Below are positions 22,144-33,923 of a stretch of 49,195 bases of DNA, in pieces (the stretch's first letter is position 1; each line of letters begins with the position of its first letter). The stretch is from Gnetum montanum (Eukaryota > Streptophyta > Gnetopsida > Gnetales > Gnetaceae). Both the position numbers and the translations under genes were made by a program. The notes beneath the pieces were generated by a model, which did not search any database, was not told where the DNA came from, and worked only from the letters and a program-made list of their open reading frames with translations. The DNA lies in the NCBI GenBank assembly GCA_015680685.1, contig MNCI01001829.1:30643-79837 (forward strand). The letters are read 5' to 3'.

Positions 22144-23028
22144 TGATGAGCGGCTAGGTACCCCTATGCCCAACCATGCGAATCATGGGCGTTCACACGC
22201 GACTCGGTCAAATTCCGTAGACTATAAGCACTTTACATACACCAGACCTTAACTAGAAAAACCCTTTGTTAGAAAATTCGTTGTCTTCCCAACCTCACTT
22301 GTGATGTTCTAGTGGCGATGGTTAAGTGAGATTGAGGAAACTGATTTTTATGGATTTTTACTTTATCTTCTAGTATCTAATTCTTGTAATGGAAAGTAAG
22401 GATTGAAATATTATGTAATCTATATTTAGCCTAATCTATATTCTAACTCTTCCTAGCATAAGTATCTAATCCCATCTTCCATGCACATCCTAAGAATCCC
22501 CTAACCACTACTGGGTTACCAGACGTTAAGCGTCACTGGGTTGCCAAGCATTGGGTTTATGTTTGAGATGGTCGTACTTATGGTTCCTACGAACTATAAA
22601 CGAGCAGTAGCAATTAAAGTAATAACAAGAGAAACTTAAGGAACTATTAAAGCATAGAAATATTAAACTATTAAATGCGTTAAATGACTAAGTCCACTTG
22701 CTGCAAGGAATGATTGAAAAGCTCATCTTTATTACCGTTCACGCCAATGGGCTTAGGTACATCACCGCTCAAATAAAGAGCCGGACACCTTTCTTACACC
22801 TACTGCAGGCACCTGGAAAATATTCTAACCCTCATGGAAACAAACTGCAAGAGCTTCACGACAATTGACAAAAAGGTACCTAAGAATGGTAGGAGCCCAC
22901 TTATTTATAGGCCGAAATAGACACCGCGTAAACGGGGCCGCATCGACGGGGCTGCGTTGACGCGACCACGTATACAGGGTCCTGTATACGCAGCCTAGTA
23001 AATGCATCGACCATTTAGCACTTCATCA
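22144..23028 (-). mobile_element. Element C2 3' LTR (minus strand)
   Basis: 885 bp bounded by TGATG and CATCA. On the minus strand it follows the C2 internal region and a G-rich tract (CATGGGGATA|TGATG). It shares with 44962-45752 the blocks after TGATGAG(C/T)GG and around the AATAAAGA...TGGAAAATATTCTA region. The TATA box (TATAAATAA, minus) is at 22901-22909. Confidence 0.8.
22929..23000 (-). repeat. U3 palindromes of C2
   Basis: Contains an inverted repeat with 10-bp arms CGTATACAGG/CCTGTATACG (22969-22990) plus GCG-rich words (CCGCATCGACGGGGCTGCG). It is upstream of the TATA box on the minus strand and differs in sequence from the GATATC words of C1 and C3. Confidence 0.85.
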
Positions 23029-23060
23029 TATCCCCATGACTGAGTAAAAACTTGTCCTTG
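23029..23060 (-). other. C2 polypurine tract and internal 3' end
   Basis: On the minus strand, CTCAAGGACAAGTTTTTACTC then CAGTCATGGGGATA leads into the LTR. The same block precedes the C1 LTR at 45753-45790. Confidence 0.6.
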
Positions 23061-23636
23061 AGTTCCTCTTAAAATTTGGAAGGTATGGACTTTTATTTAC
23101 AACACACATGACTTGACACACACATGACACAATACCAACTTTACTGATGCACCAAGTGCCTGAGTATACAGAGAAGGAAAAATTACAAAAATGGTGGTGT
23201 TCAGAGAAAAAATTGAACACCTTGCTGATCCTAGATTCTCTGATGTGCAGAAAGATGAAAAAATTGCCGAAGAAGATCACACCATCCTTGGTGGCGATGG
23301 TTTCGATGGACCTTCACCAGCCTCTGGCCCATGTAGCAGCGGTGGCACGAATGATGGCTATCCCGCAACAGCAGCAAATTCTGAAGGTAATTGGAAAGCC
23401 TCTAGAAGGGCCCTCATTTTTTCTTCTTTGCTTCTAGGATTGTTCATTGTCCAGGCAGCTTTACCAATGTGTGCTGGAACTGGAACTGCCCAAGGGCATG
23501 GCAGCACCAGGAAGAGTTCTTTCTAGTTGATGAATTAGGTTGCGAACTGTATCCGTTCGATGTCAAACACTCGGATTGATGTCTGCAATTGCTAGTAGTC
23601 ATTCATTTGATGGGCCAAGTTCTTTGTGACTGCACA

Positions 23637-24372
23637 TTATCCTTCAAAACTCATGCGAAGAACCTTGAGTTCCACGTTTGTTGTTTCCAATTTCTGCTTT
23701 GTTGTCTTGTGTGCTTGGAACTCACTCTCATATAAAGAATATGAGATAGCCACTTGCTTCTCCAAATCAAACCGTGGCCTCCCAACTGTGAGCATAGCTA
23801 GGTTTGCACAGCAAAGGTTGGCAAGCTCCATATACTCTATCATTTCCTCAATCTATAGTTCCTTGAGGCAGATTTCAGCTTGATTATAGGCATTCAACCC
23901 ATCAAAGATAGGTTGCCATACCTCACCTCCTTCTCGGAGCTGCTGGAGTGCTTAGTTCAGCTTAGCCTTTGCAACTTGAATTTGTTTCTTATTCACTTCC
24001 TTTTGCAAGCCCACTTGGTCCCTGTAATGATTCTTGACTCTTTCAAATTTTAGGGCCTCGTTCTTCCAAGCAGTGATTTCGATGGTAGATTTCTGTCGCA
24101 AAGTTCGAACCTCCTCCATGGATAGAGTTCAATTCTCAGTGGCCAACCTTCTTACATCAGCACTCACACTGGCTAGCTCTTCCTGCTGTTGCTGAATAAA
24201 ATTTTTCATGTGCTCATTTTTAGCACCAACATTACGTAGGTGATGGACCTCCGGGGTTAACCTAACATTCTCTTAGAGAACCTCTATCAAGTCCTCATCT
24301 AAATGATATGTCTAAGCATCTGCCAAGGACTTATCAAAGATCTCTAACTCTCCTACTGCACGTAATATCCAT
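23637..24372 (-). pseudogene. Coiled-coil ORF in element C2
   Basis: Unknown function. One minus-strand frame of about 245 codons runs from the end of gag to TAA at 23637 without indels and with about five stops (TAG, TAA, TGA, TAA, TAG), all fitting decay of Gln or Arg codons. It is dominated by charged amphipathic helix (FIQQQQEELASVSADVRRLA; EVNKKQIQVAKAKLN), with a hydrophobic middle (IEYMELANLCCANLAMLTVG) and another helix at the end. It lies where protease and pol should follow, one frame off gag. No RT, RNase H or integrase is present in C2, so the element was non-autonomous. The parallel with the antisense coiled-coil gene in A is in structure; I see no convincing sequence match. Confidence 0.6.
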
Positions 24373-24374
24373 AT

Positions 24375-25990
24375 GGGTCTGGCTACCAGTAAGGGTACTG
24401 ATGTTTTGGCGGTGGCATTCCCCATGACTGTGGGTATTTCCACTGCTGATGTTGTCCGATGGGTTGTGGTGGAGTTCCACTTGGATAGTATGTCAATGGT
24501 TGGTGGAACTATCTTGGGTTACCTTGAGGATAAGGTAACCTACGGGGTGTCTGCCATCTATTAAGTCTTAGGTTGAGTGCATACACCCCAGATTCTTGTA
24601 GATGTGAGATGATTGGACAACATCCCTTAGGATGGTCATATTGGCAGATCTCACATCCACCGTCATTGTCTGTGTCTGATTCCACAACCTCATCGGAGAT
24701 AGTTATTTTTCCCTTACCCTTGTCACGTGCAGGACCTAAATCTCTTTGCTTTGTCTTGTTCTTGTCACTACTTCGTTCCTCCTTAGACTCCTATACAATC
24801 TTTAGTACAGTTTCAATTTTACTATCTAAGGACCTCCATACTTCATCTACCCTAGCTGCTATTTCAGTTAGTTTCTGAAGCGGCAAGGTTTTCGTGTTCA
24901 CCAACTCTTTGAGTGGTGACTCATCCTCTTCATCGCAAAATCTCACTCCCTTCTTTCGAAGAGAGGGATCACGGTTATATTCTTCCGCACTTTTCCTTTT
25001 TCGTAGCTCCCCTTATTCTTCGGCTACTTGTTCTAACAAGCGATGAATTTCATGGGATCTAAGTTCTGATAGTCTCCCTTGGGCATAAGTCCCAAGGGTT
25101 CTCCTAGTTTCATACCTTAGCCCATCTACGATGTGGTGGAGTTGATCCCTCTGTGCGTAACCATGGCCCGGGCAACGATGTAACAATGCATAGTAGCGGC
25201 CCATGGCAGCATCTAAGGGTTCATGAGTACCTTGCTTCCATCCTTGGATCTGCTTATGCAAATTAGACACCCTGGAGTACGTTTGATATTTATCATTGAA
25301 GAGTTCTAACATCGTACTTCACCTCCTGATGGTTTCCGATTCTAAGGACCAGTACCAACTCTCTGCTTCCTTGATGAGTGTCCTGGGAAACAACTTTAGT
25401 TTTTGCCACTCGTTTTCTATGTTTTGCAAGGTGCAGGCATCATGAAATTTCTGTAAATGATTTTACGGATCTGCGTTGTATCCCCCTTCAAATCGTGGGA
25501 TGTTGGTCATGTCTAAGCGTTTGATTCGACTATCTTTTAAATGCCTTGTTGGTATTCTTACTGCCTCCGTTATATCTAGCATGCTTCAGGTGGCAAGTAG
25601 GGGTTCATCATGATTATCTCTTTCATGACGTCTATGATGTCTCCGTTGTTCCCTACTTTCCCTTCGTTCATGACTTGATTCTCTTGATTACCCTCATCCT
25701 CTCTCTCGACTCTCTCGTCGAGGTCTCTCATTTCTCTTACTATTATCCTCTCTGTTATGCTCTTGATGATTGCACCCTGATGTGGAAGGAGAGGGTGAGT
25801 GATGTGAAGAAGGGGAAGAAGAAGGAGAACCATCACCATGATGATGTTTCTTGCCTTCTCTTCTATGGCTTCAGCCTCAATTGTGGTGACAATATAAGTG
25901 CCCATCCTTGTCATGTGTTGTTGTTCCCTTAGTGAACAGTTGGTGTTCACGGGGATCAAAACCAGGGTTATGTATCGTGGAGCATAGGTT
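24375..25990 (-). pseudogene. Element C2 Gag, Athila-like
   Basis: Gag of a Ty3/gypsy element read right to left. Seen in order: an Arg/His/Glu-rich lead (about 25750-25600), MLDITEAVRIPTRHLKDSR, MTNIPRFEGGYNADP, then the retrotransposon-gag core (FHDACTLQNIENEWQKLKLF ... AESWYWSLESETIRR, and LFNDKYQTYSRVSNLHKQIQ ... HRCPGHGYAQ), a basic linker, and a zinc knuckle CEICQYDHPKGCC (24630-24670) with Cys-x2-Cys-x3-His-x4-Cys spacing, one residue shorter than the usual Cys-x2-Cys-x4-His-x4-Cys. A Pro/Gln/Tyr-rich tail (YYPSGTPPQPIGQHQQW) follows. Most of it is one frame with several stops. The matching tail is in C1 at 48464-49058. Confidence 0.8.
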
Positions 25991-26134
25991 CTGATACCCC
26001 ACCTCCTCACTTTCGTTAAGAGGGGGAACATCTTTCGATAGAGAACTCGTGATAAGTGGTTCACAATCTCCAATTTCGCTTAGGATGTGCTATACCTCTT
26101 TGCCCTTCAACAGTGTATGTTGGCTATTCTGCCT
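25991..26134 (-). other. C2 5' leader remnant
   Basis: About 140 bp upstream of the C2 gag, ending at the target-site copy TGCCT (26130-26134) beside element B. No PBS is recognisable, so part of the C2 5' end is missing. Confidence 0.45.
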
Positions 26135-26291
26135 TGAGTCTCTCATAAAAATTTCAAGGCCTCGATGGTTCAGCAAAAACTAGTGAATCAGGCAAGGAGT
26201 TGCGACAAGGTGCAGCATAGTACAAATGAAATTCAGAAGACAGAACGAAACGTTGGGTGCACGGCGGCAAGCCTTCCACTTTGCAAGTTTT

Positions 26292-26785
26292 CTATGTTTA
26301 GCATGTTATGCTGCATTACGCAAAATAGTGTAGCGCCGCATTACGCAGTGTAATATCAAAGACAATCCACCGTAGCATCAAAGATGGCAAACATTCAAGA
26401 CTTCGACAACCCAGCAAAAATCTCAAGGCTTAAGCAACGATTTGCAGCATGCTACGCATTTCAGCGGGTTTTCTTTCCTGGTTAAGGGGCCCATTACGCT
26501 GCATTATGGAGTGTGGCATAATAAAACCCCAAAAGGGATTGAAACAGAAGAATCGCGTTGACAATACTTCAGCTTTTGTAGTTTCGTTATTTTATGCTGA
26601 ATCACGCTATGATGCGTAATGTAGTGTAACACAGCATAATGCAAGTAATGATAACACAATTCAAACATCAGCAATTCATACGCCACAATACGCTCTCTAG
26701 CATATTGCAGCGTACTCAAAGGACAATTTGTTGCCAGAGTCCAAACAAGAGTGGTTTACGACGCACTACGCAACATAGCGTCAGA
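26292..26785 (+). repeat. U3 palindrome words, element B left LTR
   Basis: Clusters at about 26292-26350, 26495-26522, 26590-26645 and 26755-26785 use TACGCTGCATTACGC / GCGTAATGCAGCGTA-type words on both strands, upstream of the TATA box at 26875. It is the same position as the GCTACG words of A but a different word. Confidence 0.8.
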
Positions 26786-26874
26786 AGCTTCAATGACAAC
26801 ACATCAAGTCAATGACATCTTATAAGTTTAGGACACGCGTCACCTAAACCGCATTTTCCTCTTGACCCTAACCT

Positions 26875-26880
26875 TATAAA
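26875..26880 (+). promoter_or_regulatory. TATA box of element B left LTR
   Basis: TATAAA after CCTAACCT, preceded by GGACACGCGTCACCTAAACC as in element A; copy at 38028-38033. Confidence 0.65.
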
Positions 26881-27345
26881 TGCTCTAGTTGACAAAGATC
26901 AAGGGGTTGGAAAAAGTTTCTCTGTCACGGTTAGCAAGAGAGCAAAAAGAGGATCAACGATCATGAGAACATCGGAGGTGATTGGCAAGAACTCTTGATT
27001 AGAAACAATCGGCTACCAGATATTCTTCCCCGGGTCTGACTTCCTTGCACCCAGATTGGCTAAAACAAGATTTAACAATTGCATCTAAATCGTTTACATC
27101 GTTTTCAATTGTTTTCGGGATTAAAAATACCGCATTTCCTCATAAATAATCATCATTTTTCCATCAAATTATTACAAAAATTTTACTGATTAAGTAAGTC
27201 CCTGTCTGATCGACAAGACCGTTCAGGGCACCTCGGATTTGTTTTTCTCCAGCACGACCCTTGCACGGATCCGGGGTTAGAACTGTGTACATGGACTTTC
27301 GTTCGGTATTTCCAGCGACCGACGTTTTTCGTCGTTACAGTTTTC

Positions 27346-27364
27346 TGGCGTTAGAAGGAGGGCC
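27346..27364 (+). other. Element B primer-binding site
   Basis: TGGCGTTAGAAGGAGGGCC, five bases after the LTR; it matches the element A site at 2701 except for two bases. Confidence 0.75.
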
Positions 27365-27595
27365 TTCATATCCGATCCGTACTTTACAGGTAGTCTTGTA
27401 AGTTGTCTGTACCCACTTTTGATCAACGTAAATGTAATACCTCCAAGGTTGTTTACGGGATTGTGTGGTGCAGATTAGTTGATTCGACGATTCCTTTGGA
27501 ATCCTATGAGATAGAAAGCCCCGATTATTATCTTAGTTTGCCTTTGCTCCTCCGATCTTTACCCTTATCGTCATTATCACCGAATCACGTAGAAA

Positions 27596-29850
27596 ATGGT
27601 TACATCAACCACAGCTGTTGACACCGCCAACCTAGAGAACCCTTGGACCCTGCAAGTTACGCCTCCTGCGGCCGAGCCGCCAACTAGTTTGGTGCGACCA
27701 CGTCATTCCCTCAGGCTTCAAAACAAAGAGCCTGAGGAAAATGCTTAGTGCAGAAAACATTACAATTTCCTCTATGCTAAACTAGTGGTGAAACTACCCA
27801 TGTATCCACAAGAATTCGAGGAAAAATGAGAGTACGAGTTCATGTATTACAACGGGAAGGAATTTATTCCTTCACCTAACGCTAATGTGCCCCTAATAGA
27901 TCAACGAAGGTGGATCTTAGATCAAATGCTGATGGCTAAGACATCGCCAGAACATTTGGAGGAGTTGTTCGGCGATGAAACACTTCATGATGGGCAAGAT
28001 GATCTAGACTCCCACTCTAAAGGAGGCGGTCATGCTGATTTCGCCATGGCCCCTCCCTCCACAACATCCCGCATAAATCGATTGTTCATGGTTACCATGC
28101 CTTTAACATTATCTAATACTAATCGAGTCCCACACTCGTCGTGTGTACATTTTCTCTCTCCAACTATACTTTCGGGTGAAGTTTCATCACAAATCATTCC
28201 CCACCAGGTACAATTACCTAACCCACCCTGTCGTGCACTTACGCCTATGTCACTGCATGTGCACGTGGTACCTACGACGTAATTACCTACAACACTAACC
28301 TTGCTCCCGACTCACATGACAGGGCCTGCCACCATAGCATGGTGGGCTCCCAACCTGTCTCTTGTTACGCATCCTGCGCAAATGCACCATCATCCCCATC
28401 ATCAAAGCCAAGTCCCGCAAGTGCTAAACCTAGTTGCGGGATCGCTGCCCATGCCCCCGGTTACACAAACAACGTACCCAATGGCACAACAAATGGTGGT
28501 TGCCCCATCCGCACCAATCAGATGGTGGATGCCACAAGCAACACTGCCTATAGGGACTATCCTGATAGCACCGACCATCAGCCAAGTCGCTGCCTCTGTC
28601 CTGCCACCTGATGTGGCTCCTCCTGCCGTTCCACAAATGACCTCGTCGTCTACGAGTCTGGACCAAGCCTTCCAGCTCATTCAGACCCTTACAGAAGAGG
28701 TCAAACATCTTAAGGCTGCTAGTTCTAACACGGTACAAGTCATGGATTTCTAGCATGATGATCCTATTAGCCCAACAGTCCCAGTCCTGTCATTACCACC
28801 TGGGATGTCCCTTCCCCATTTCACAAAATACAATGGGGAAGGTGATCCCAACGGCCACCTTGTCACTTTCAGGTCAAAGTCCTTACTATTGCAACAGTGG
28901 CCGCATACTATAATCTGTGTCTTTGCTATGTCCTTAACGAGAAAAGCTCTGGACTGGTATTGAGCACTTCCACGCACTTCCATTTCAACTTTGGAAGAGT
29001 TGTTAACCCAGTTTGTGACTTGTTTCAAATACAACCTGAAGTCGGAAGTCATGCTGGATCAGCTCATGGGAGTTAAGCAAGACCTGCTCGAGTCGATCCA
29101 AAAGTTCATACAGCGCTGGAGTGCTACCTTGAATGAAATCCGCGAACCCATCACGGAAGCCCATCTACTGGTAATCTTCAAGGGAGCGGTCAACGACTTC
29201 ATTAAGTCTAAGCTATATTACGTCGCTCCCCATTCCCTTAGCGAAGCCTTTGCTCAGACTAAGAGCATACAAGACGTGGTAGAGGCTAGTAAAGATCCAG
29301 CATATGTAATCTACAAAAATGCCCACAACAAGGGTAAGGATAAAGGAAAAACCACGACAATGACAGTAGCGACGGTTGCTGAGGGGGCCAAGAAGAAAAA
29401 CAACAACAAGAAAATGACTGTGGAGTCGACCGAGCTGACAACTAGCTCAAATGGCGCCAATCAAGAAGCTCCTTCTGCCCTTGAAGCACCCCCACAATCG
29501 AGGCCAAAATTTGAGTGTAAGGACCGCTCAAATTATGCAACTCTGCCTATGAAGCCTTCAGAACTTCTGAAGCAATTATTGGGAATCAGTCACATTCGAC
29601 ACAAGGCGGTGTCCGAGGAGGCCTTGAAACGTCACAGGCGCCATTGTGAATTACTCAAGAACCCCTCCTTGGCCCAACCTAATGAACCGCCCATTCCCAA
29701 GAACTTTAGGCTAGACTGATTCTGCGACTACCATCAATTATATGGTCATGACACGGATTACTGCTGGGTGTTGAAAGATGACCTTCAACGTATGATTGAT
29801 CAAGGTGACCTGATCTTAGACAGTAGTAGTCCAGCTCGCTAGGAAAACCA
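27596..29850 (+). pseudogene. Element B Gag, Tat-like
   Basis: Structural protein of the retrotransposon particle. The ATG at 27596 starts a frame that remains in register, without net indel, through Gag and protease to 31351. Seen in order: N-terminal block with RHSLRLQNKEPEE and YYNGKEFIPSP, a long Pro/Thr/Met/His-rich linker (28050-28620), helix FQLIQTLTEEVKHLK, gag core (PPGMSLPHFTKYNGEGDPNG ... MLDQLMGVKQDLLESIQKF ... FKGAVNDFIKSKLYY), a Lys/Asn-rich tail, and a zinc-knuckle-like FCDYHQLYGHDTDYC at about 29720-29765. Stops at 27749, 27828, 28280, 28751, 28961 and 29717 are mostly C-to-T or TGG-to-TGA type. Confidence 0.9.
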
Positions 29851-30514
29851 AGCCATGCATGTGTACCAAGACCCGTTAAATGCAAATAACACAGGGTACA
29901 CAATTAACGTGGTGGGAGTAGAGGGCGATAATCGGGCATAGCCGAAACAACCTTTCGTGTTGCGAACGCATCCTCGCTCTCCCTGAACAACGGATCCATC
30001 AGCATCGACAAGTGGTGCTCCAAGGCAACCTTTTATCCTTTGAGCCCCTCTCTAGATAACTTCTCGACAACCTGCTGTGGATAAAGCCACGGCCTAGCTC
30101 GCGCCTATGCCTAAGGCTCCCTTTGTCATCAGGGTGCCAAAACCATCAACCGCCCCTCTTGCGCAGGGGTAAACCTCCAAGTCAATCTCCTGATCCCAAA
30201 TTAACAGAAAAGGAGAAGGAAGTATGACAACTGGTATGGTCGAGGACCATCTTAAGCTGGGGTTTCCTAAGCCTAAACCCCTAGCTTCTGTACCCTTGTC
30301 CCCATTTTGCAAAAATGGCAAAGTTACACAAACGCAACCATCTCCTCCTAGTCAAAAGAAACACAGCCCTCGACCACATGTGACTCCTCCCCGAGAAATT
30401 CGTCTCCTAGGGTGAATGGAAGAGAAAAAGGGTGACAAGCAGCTAGATCGTGGGCAGGATCTCTTCGACACCTTTACGCAAGTCAAATAGGCTCTAAAAC
30501 AAAAAAATACAACA
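29851..30514 (+). other. Element B gag-protease linker
   Basis: Pro/Ser/Thr/Arg-rich when read in the gag-pro frame, with several stops; corresponds to 5411-6005. No domain visible. Confidence 0.6.
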
Positions 30515-31351
30515 TTGAGCCTTTATGACTTACTCATGACGTCACAGAAACATCGTGAGGCTATGGTTCATATGCTGACGTCCATACCCGTGGATGAAAG
30601 CCTGCTAGCAGATGAAGAAGCCATTCATTCCATTATGCTTCCCCTCGTAGCTGAGAAACCTAGGCCTTCCTTGTTGACCTTTTGCGAGGAATCCATTAAG
30701 GATGACCTAGAGAAGGGTCAGGTGACAATGGCGCCCATGTTCATCACCATCCGGGTTGGCCAACACCAAATTCGGAGGGTGCATGTGGATGATGGGACGA
30801 CTGCTAATGTCATCCCATATCCCATAGTGGATAAGCTAGGCCTGATCGATCAGATCATTCCTACCATGACGTCGTGTTTAAAGTCGTTCAACAGGGCACG
30901 AGTGCAAGTCAAAGGCATAGTGCACGTCAACTTTGTGGCAAGGGAGCAGTTCCCCATAGATGCAACGTTTATTGTTGTTGAAGAGATGCCTGGCTTCAAC
31001 TTGATCCTGGGGAGGTCTTGGTTGGCTCAACTGAGGGCACTTTCATCACCTATCCATCAGAAGATCCATCTGCCCTATGTAGGAAGAGAAGTGGTCATCC
31101 ATGGTGATGAAATAACCTCTCAGGTTGTTAACAACATAGAAACAGAACAGGGGTCTGAAATCGAAATGTCTGAAGATCAGTCCCCTATCCAAATACTCGA
31201 ACAAGCCGAAACAGTGGTTGATGACAGCCTAACTTGGGCCGAACTGCCATTCCCAGAGGAAGATTGTGATGTGAAGGAAAAGGGTCGTAAATCCCCTTGT
31301 CTTTATGCATCACCAAAAATAAAAACCATCGGGAAACAATTACAGAGCTAG
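30515..31351 (+). pseudogene. Element B retropepsin domain
   Basis: Aspartic protease in frame with Gag. Open for 278 codons, with a helical lead (HREAMVHMLTSIPVDESLLA), FITIRVGQHQIRRVHVDDGT at the active-site position, and NLILGRSWLAQLRALSS near the C-terminus of the fold. The catalytic triplet reads Asp-Asp-Gly as in element A. The frame ends at TAG 31349. A GATGT step at 31268-31272 is a possible splice donor to the pol ORF. The domain itself has no stop, but the Gag upstream is broken. Confidence 0.88.
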
Positions 31352-32159
31352 CCAGTAAACTTTGTCATCTAACTGCTGTACAGTTTATGCGTATTTTCTT
31401 TCATCAACTATCCTATCTTTGCTTTACAAATTCTCATCTCATTTTTACACTTACGCTTATTCCTTGCGCTTCCACAAGCTACTCTCATTTACATTTATGT
31501 TTTTACGCTCCCACTAGCTGTCTTTGTTACTCTTAACTTTATCTACCACTAATAATGGCCCGCAATGGCCTTAAACTATCCATGGCCCACAATGGCCTTA
31601 AACTATCCATGGCCCAAAATGGCCTAAAACTACTCGTGGCCCGAAATGGCCTAAAACTACCCATGGCCTACAAAGGCCTTAAACTACCTATTTAAGTCAC
31701 AGTTTACGCTTGAACTAGTCAAAGGCCCGAAATGGCCTAAGACTAGTTGCCTTATTTATGCTTTGCACCTGATTTATCTAATGGCCCACAATGGCCTTAA
31801 ACTATCCATGGCCTGCAATGGCCTTAAACTATCCATGGTCCGAAATGACCCTAAACTAATACATTTATCATCTCGTAATCCGACCGCATTAACTACGATT
31901 TGTACAGAAATTCAAGTTTCACGACAAGCTAGACACGCCACGTTGCATCTTTCATTTTATTTCATACGCTAGCATCTAGGAAGCTGAGCTCGTCATTGTT
32001 TTACAGACCAGGCATATTTGTAATGGTCTACTAAGACCTCAAACTGGAAGCCTCCTTAATATGCAACGTTGACACAACGAAAACAAAAAAAAACTCTTAT
32101 CGTTCAACAGATTGGTAGAAAAAATGATGTAACAACTTCCTTTTTTGGCATTTTTGTAG
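31271..32159 (+). other. Possible Ogre-type intron between gag-pro and pol
   Basis: Candidate donor GAT|GTGAAG at 31271 and a good acceptor TTTTTTGGCATTTTTGTAG|G at 32159. Removing 889 nt would join the gag-pro frame to the pol frame in phase (the exon continues GGT GAT TCG CAA ATG). Ogre, a Tat-lineage element, is known to splice at this place. Element A has GAT|GTAAAT at the matching point (6834). The donor is not a strong match. Confidence 0.35.
31555..31858 (+). repeat. Tandem array B1 (ATGGCCxxxAATGGCCTTAAACTA unit)
   Basis: About 9 units of roughly 25-28 bp, broken by an unrelated stretch at 31695-31775. Unit contains GGCC(C/T)(A/G)(C/A)AATGGCCT(T/A)AAACTA. Counterpart of A1. It lies within the candidate intron. 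Confidence 0.88.
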
Positions 32160-32171
32160 GGTGATTCGCAA

Positions 32172-33923
32172 ATGGACGCAACTGTATCCGCACCATTAGC
32201 CTTAACACGCCCATATGGGGAGACCATTAGACAAATTAATTACATGCTAATAGAAACAAACCCTTCCCTTTGTGACGCAACTATAGCAACATCAGAAATA
32301 TCCCTAGATTGGCCAGAACATCTAGCCTGAACACTAGACCTGAAGGCTGGTGACGTGACTGAGGACCCTCTCAATGAGGTCCCTGTGGTTACGCACAAAG
32401 GTGAAAATAAAACTCTCAGGGTCAGTTCCCTCCTAGATTGACAGACACAGAGTGGCATAATGCAAGTGCTCCAAAACAATGCTGCTGTATTTGCATGGTC
32501 ATATGAAGACATGTCGGGATTAGACCTGAGATTAATACAGCATAACATAATTTTAGACCCATGCATCAAAGCAATTAGATAGAAGGCACGAAAGATTAAG
32601 CCAGAAATCTTGTTAGCAGTGCGTAATGAAATCACCAAGCTATATCAGGCTGGTTTCATTCACGAAGTTGATTACTCAGACTGGGTGTCCAATATCATAG
32701 TTGTTACTAAGAAAACGGGAGGCATACGCATCTGCATAGACTTCCGGGATCTGAACAAAGCTATGATTAAGGACAATTTCCTGCTGCCAAGTATCGACCA
32801 ACTGATCGACACAACAGCTGGTTACGCGCTTCTATCCTTTATGGATGGTTTCTCAGGTTATAATCAAATTCGTATTAACCCAGAGCATCAATTGACCACA
32901 ACATTCATGATGCCCTGGGGGACCTTCTGTTACACTATGATGCCCTTCAGGCTAAAAAATGCTAGGGCAACGTATCAACGAGCCATGACATACATCTTTA
33001 GTGACTACCTTTTAGGGAGATTGAACGACTACGTAGACGACATAGTTGTCAAGTCTATAAAGTCTGAAGATCATTCAGAAGACCTGGAGTTAGTCCTTAA
33101 ACGATGTATTAAGCATGACTTATGGCTCAACCCAAAGAAATGCGTATTCAGAGTCAAAATCGGACGCATGTTGGGGTTTGTGGTATCGGAGACTGGCATC
33201 CGAGTCGACCCTAACAAGGTCAAAGCCATCGTCGATTTAACGCCACCTACAAACCTCAAAGAACTACGTGGGTTGCAAGGTAGACTACAGTTCATCAGGC
33301 GGTTCATTTCAAAGTTAACAGATAAATTACATCCCATGCAACACCTTCTTAATAAGGGTGTTAATTTCGAATGGACCGATGACTGCCAACATGCATTTGA
33401 CAACTTAAAAAAGGAGCTACAACATTTACCAACAGTTTTCCCACCACAAAGGGATCAACCTTTTTACATTTATCTAGCTAACTCAGATATGTCTATAGCT
33501 GCGTTGCTTTGCCAAAAAAGGAATGATGGATCAGAAACCCCTATCTATTACCTCAGTCACGTCCTATTTGCATACAAAACAAGGTACAATAAAGTGGAGC
33601 ATAACTGTTTGGCATTAGTTTTCGCACTTAAAAAATGTAGGCATTATCTTTTCCGCAGTCAGGTCAACATAATTTGTAAAAGCAACGTTTTGCGGGCTAT
33701 CTCAAACAGCTTATATGAGAGTAGTAGGATAGCTCGTTGGAAGGCTATCACAGCCAAATTTGATTTACATTATGTTGGCCAATCATCCACCAAAGGTCAG
33801 GCTATAGCTGACCAGCTAATGACATCGCCCATTAAAGATCAAGCTACGATAGAGCCAGAATTCCCAGATGAACATGTACATAGTTTAAGCCCTATGTCAA
33901 TAGGCCTCGAAGTGACATTATAA
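32172..33923 (+). pseudogene. Element B reverse transcriptase and first RNase H
   Basis: Copies retrotransposon RNA into DNA. The ATG at 32172 starts the pol frame, which runs without net indel to 35627. The lead holds AVFAWSYEDMSGLDL. RT motifs follow: GFIHEVDYSDWVSNIIVVTK, RICIDFRDLNKA, LLSFMDGFSGYNQI (catalytic Asp), and NDYVDDIVVKS (the YxDD box). Then comes the connection and a Ty3-type RNase H (FYIYLANSDMSIAALLCQ ... NCLALVFALKKCRHYL), in which the first catalytic Asp after the tether is not obvious, as in Tat elements where this copy is degenerate. Stops at about 32328, 32439, 32580 and 33921 (TAA, CAA-type) break it. Confidence 0.92.

Larger units (their letters stand above)
26135..27340 (+). 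mobile_element. Element B left (5') LTR
   Basis: About 1,205 bp, from TGAGTCTCTCATAAAAATTTC to GTTACA(G), a direct repeat of 37290-38493. By eye the first 330 bp differ at roughly 6% of sites, many at CpG, while the second half is nearly identical. It is flanked on the left by TGCCT, which also follows the right LTR. Confidence 0.92.

Noticed and set aside
23147-23526. Plus-strand frames with a Gly/Pro-rich stretch and a hydrophobic segment inside C2
   Set aside because: No recognisable domain; each strand is partly open here, so the coding strand could not be decided.
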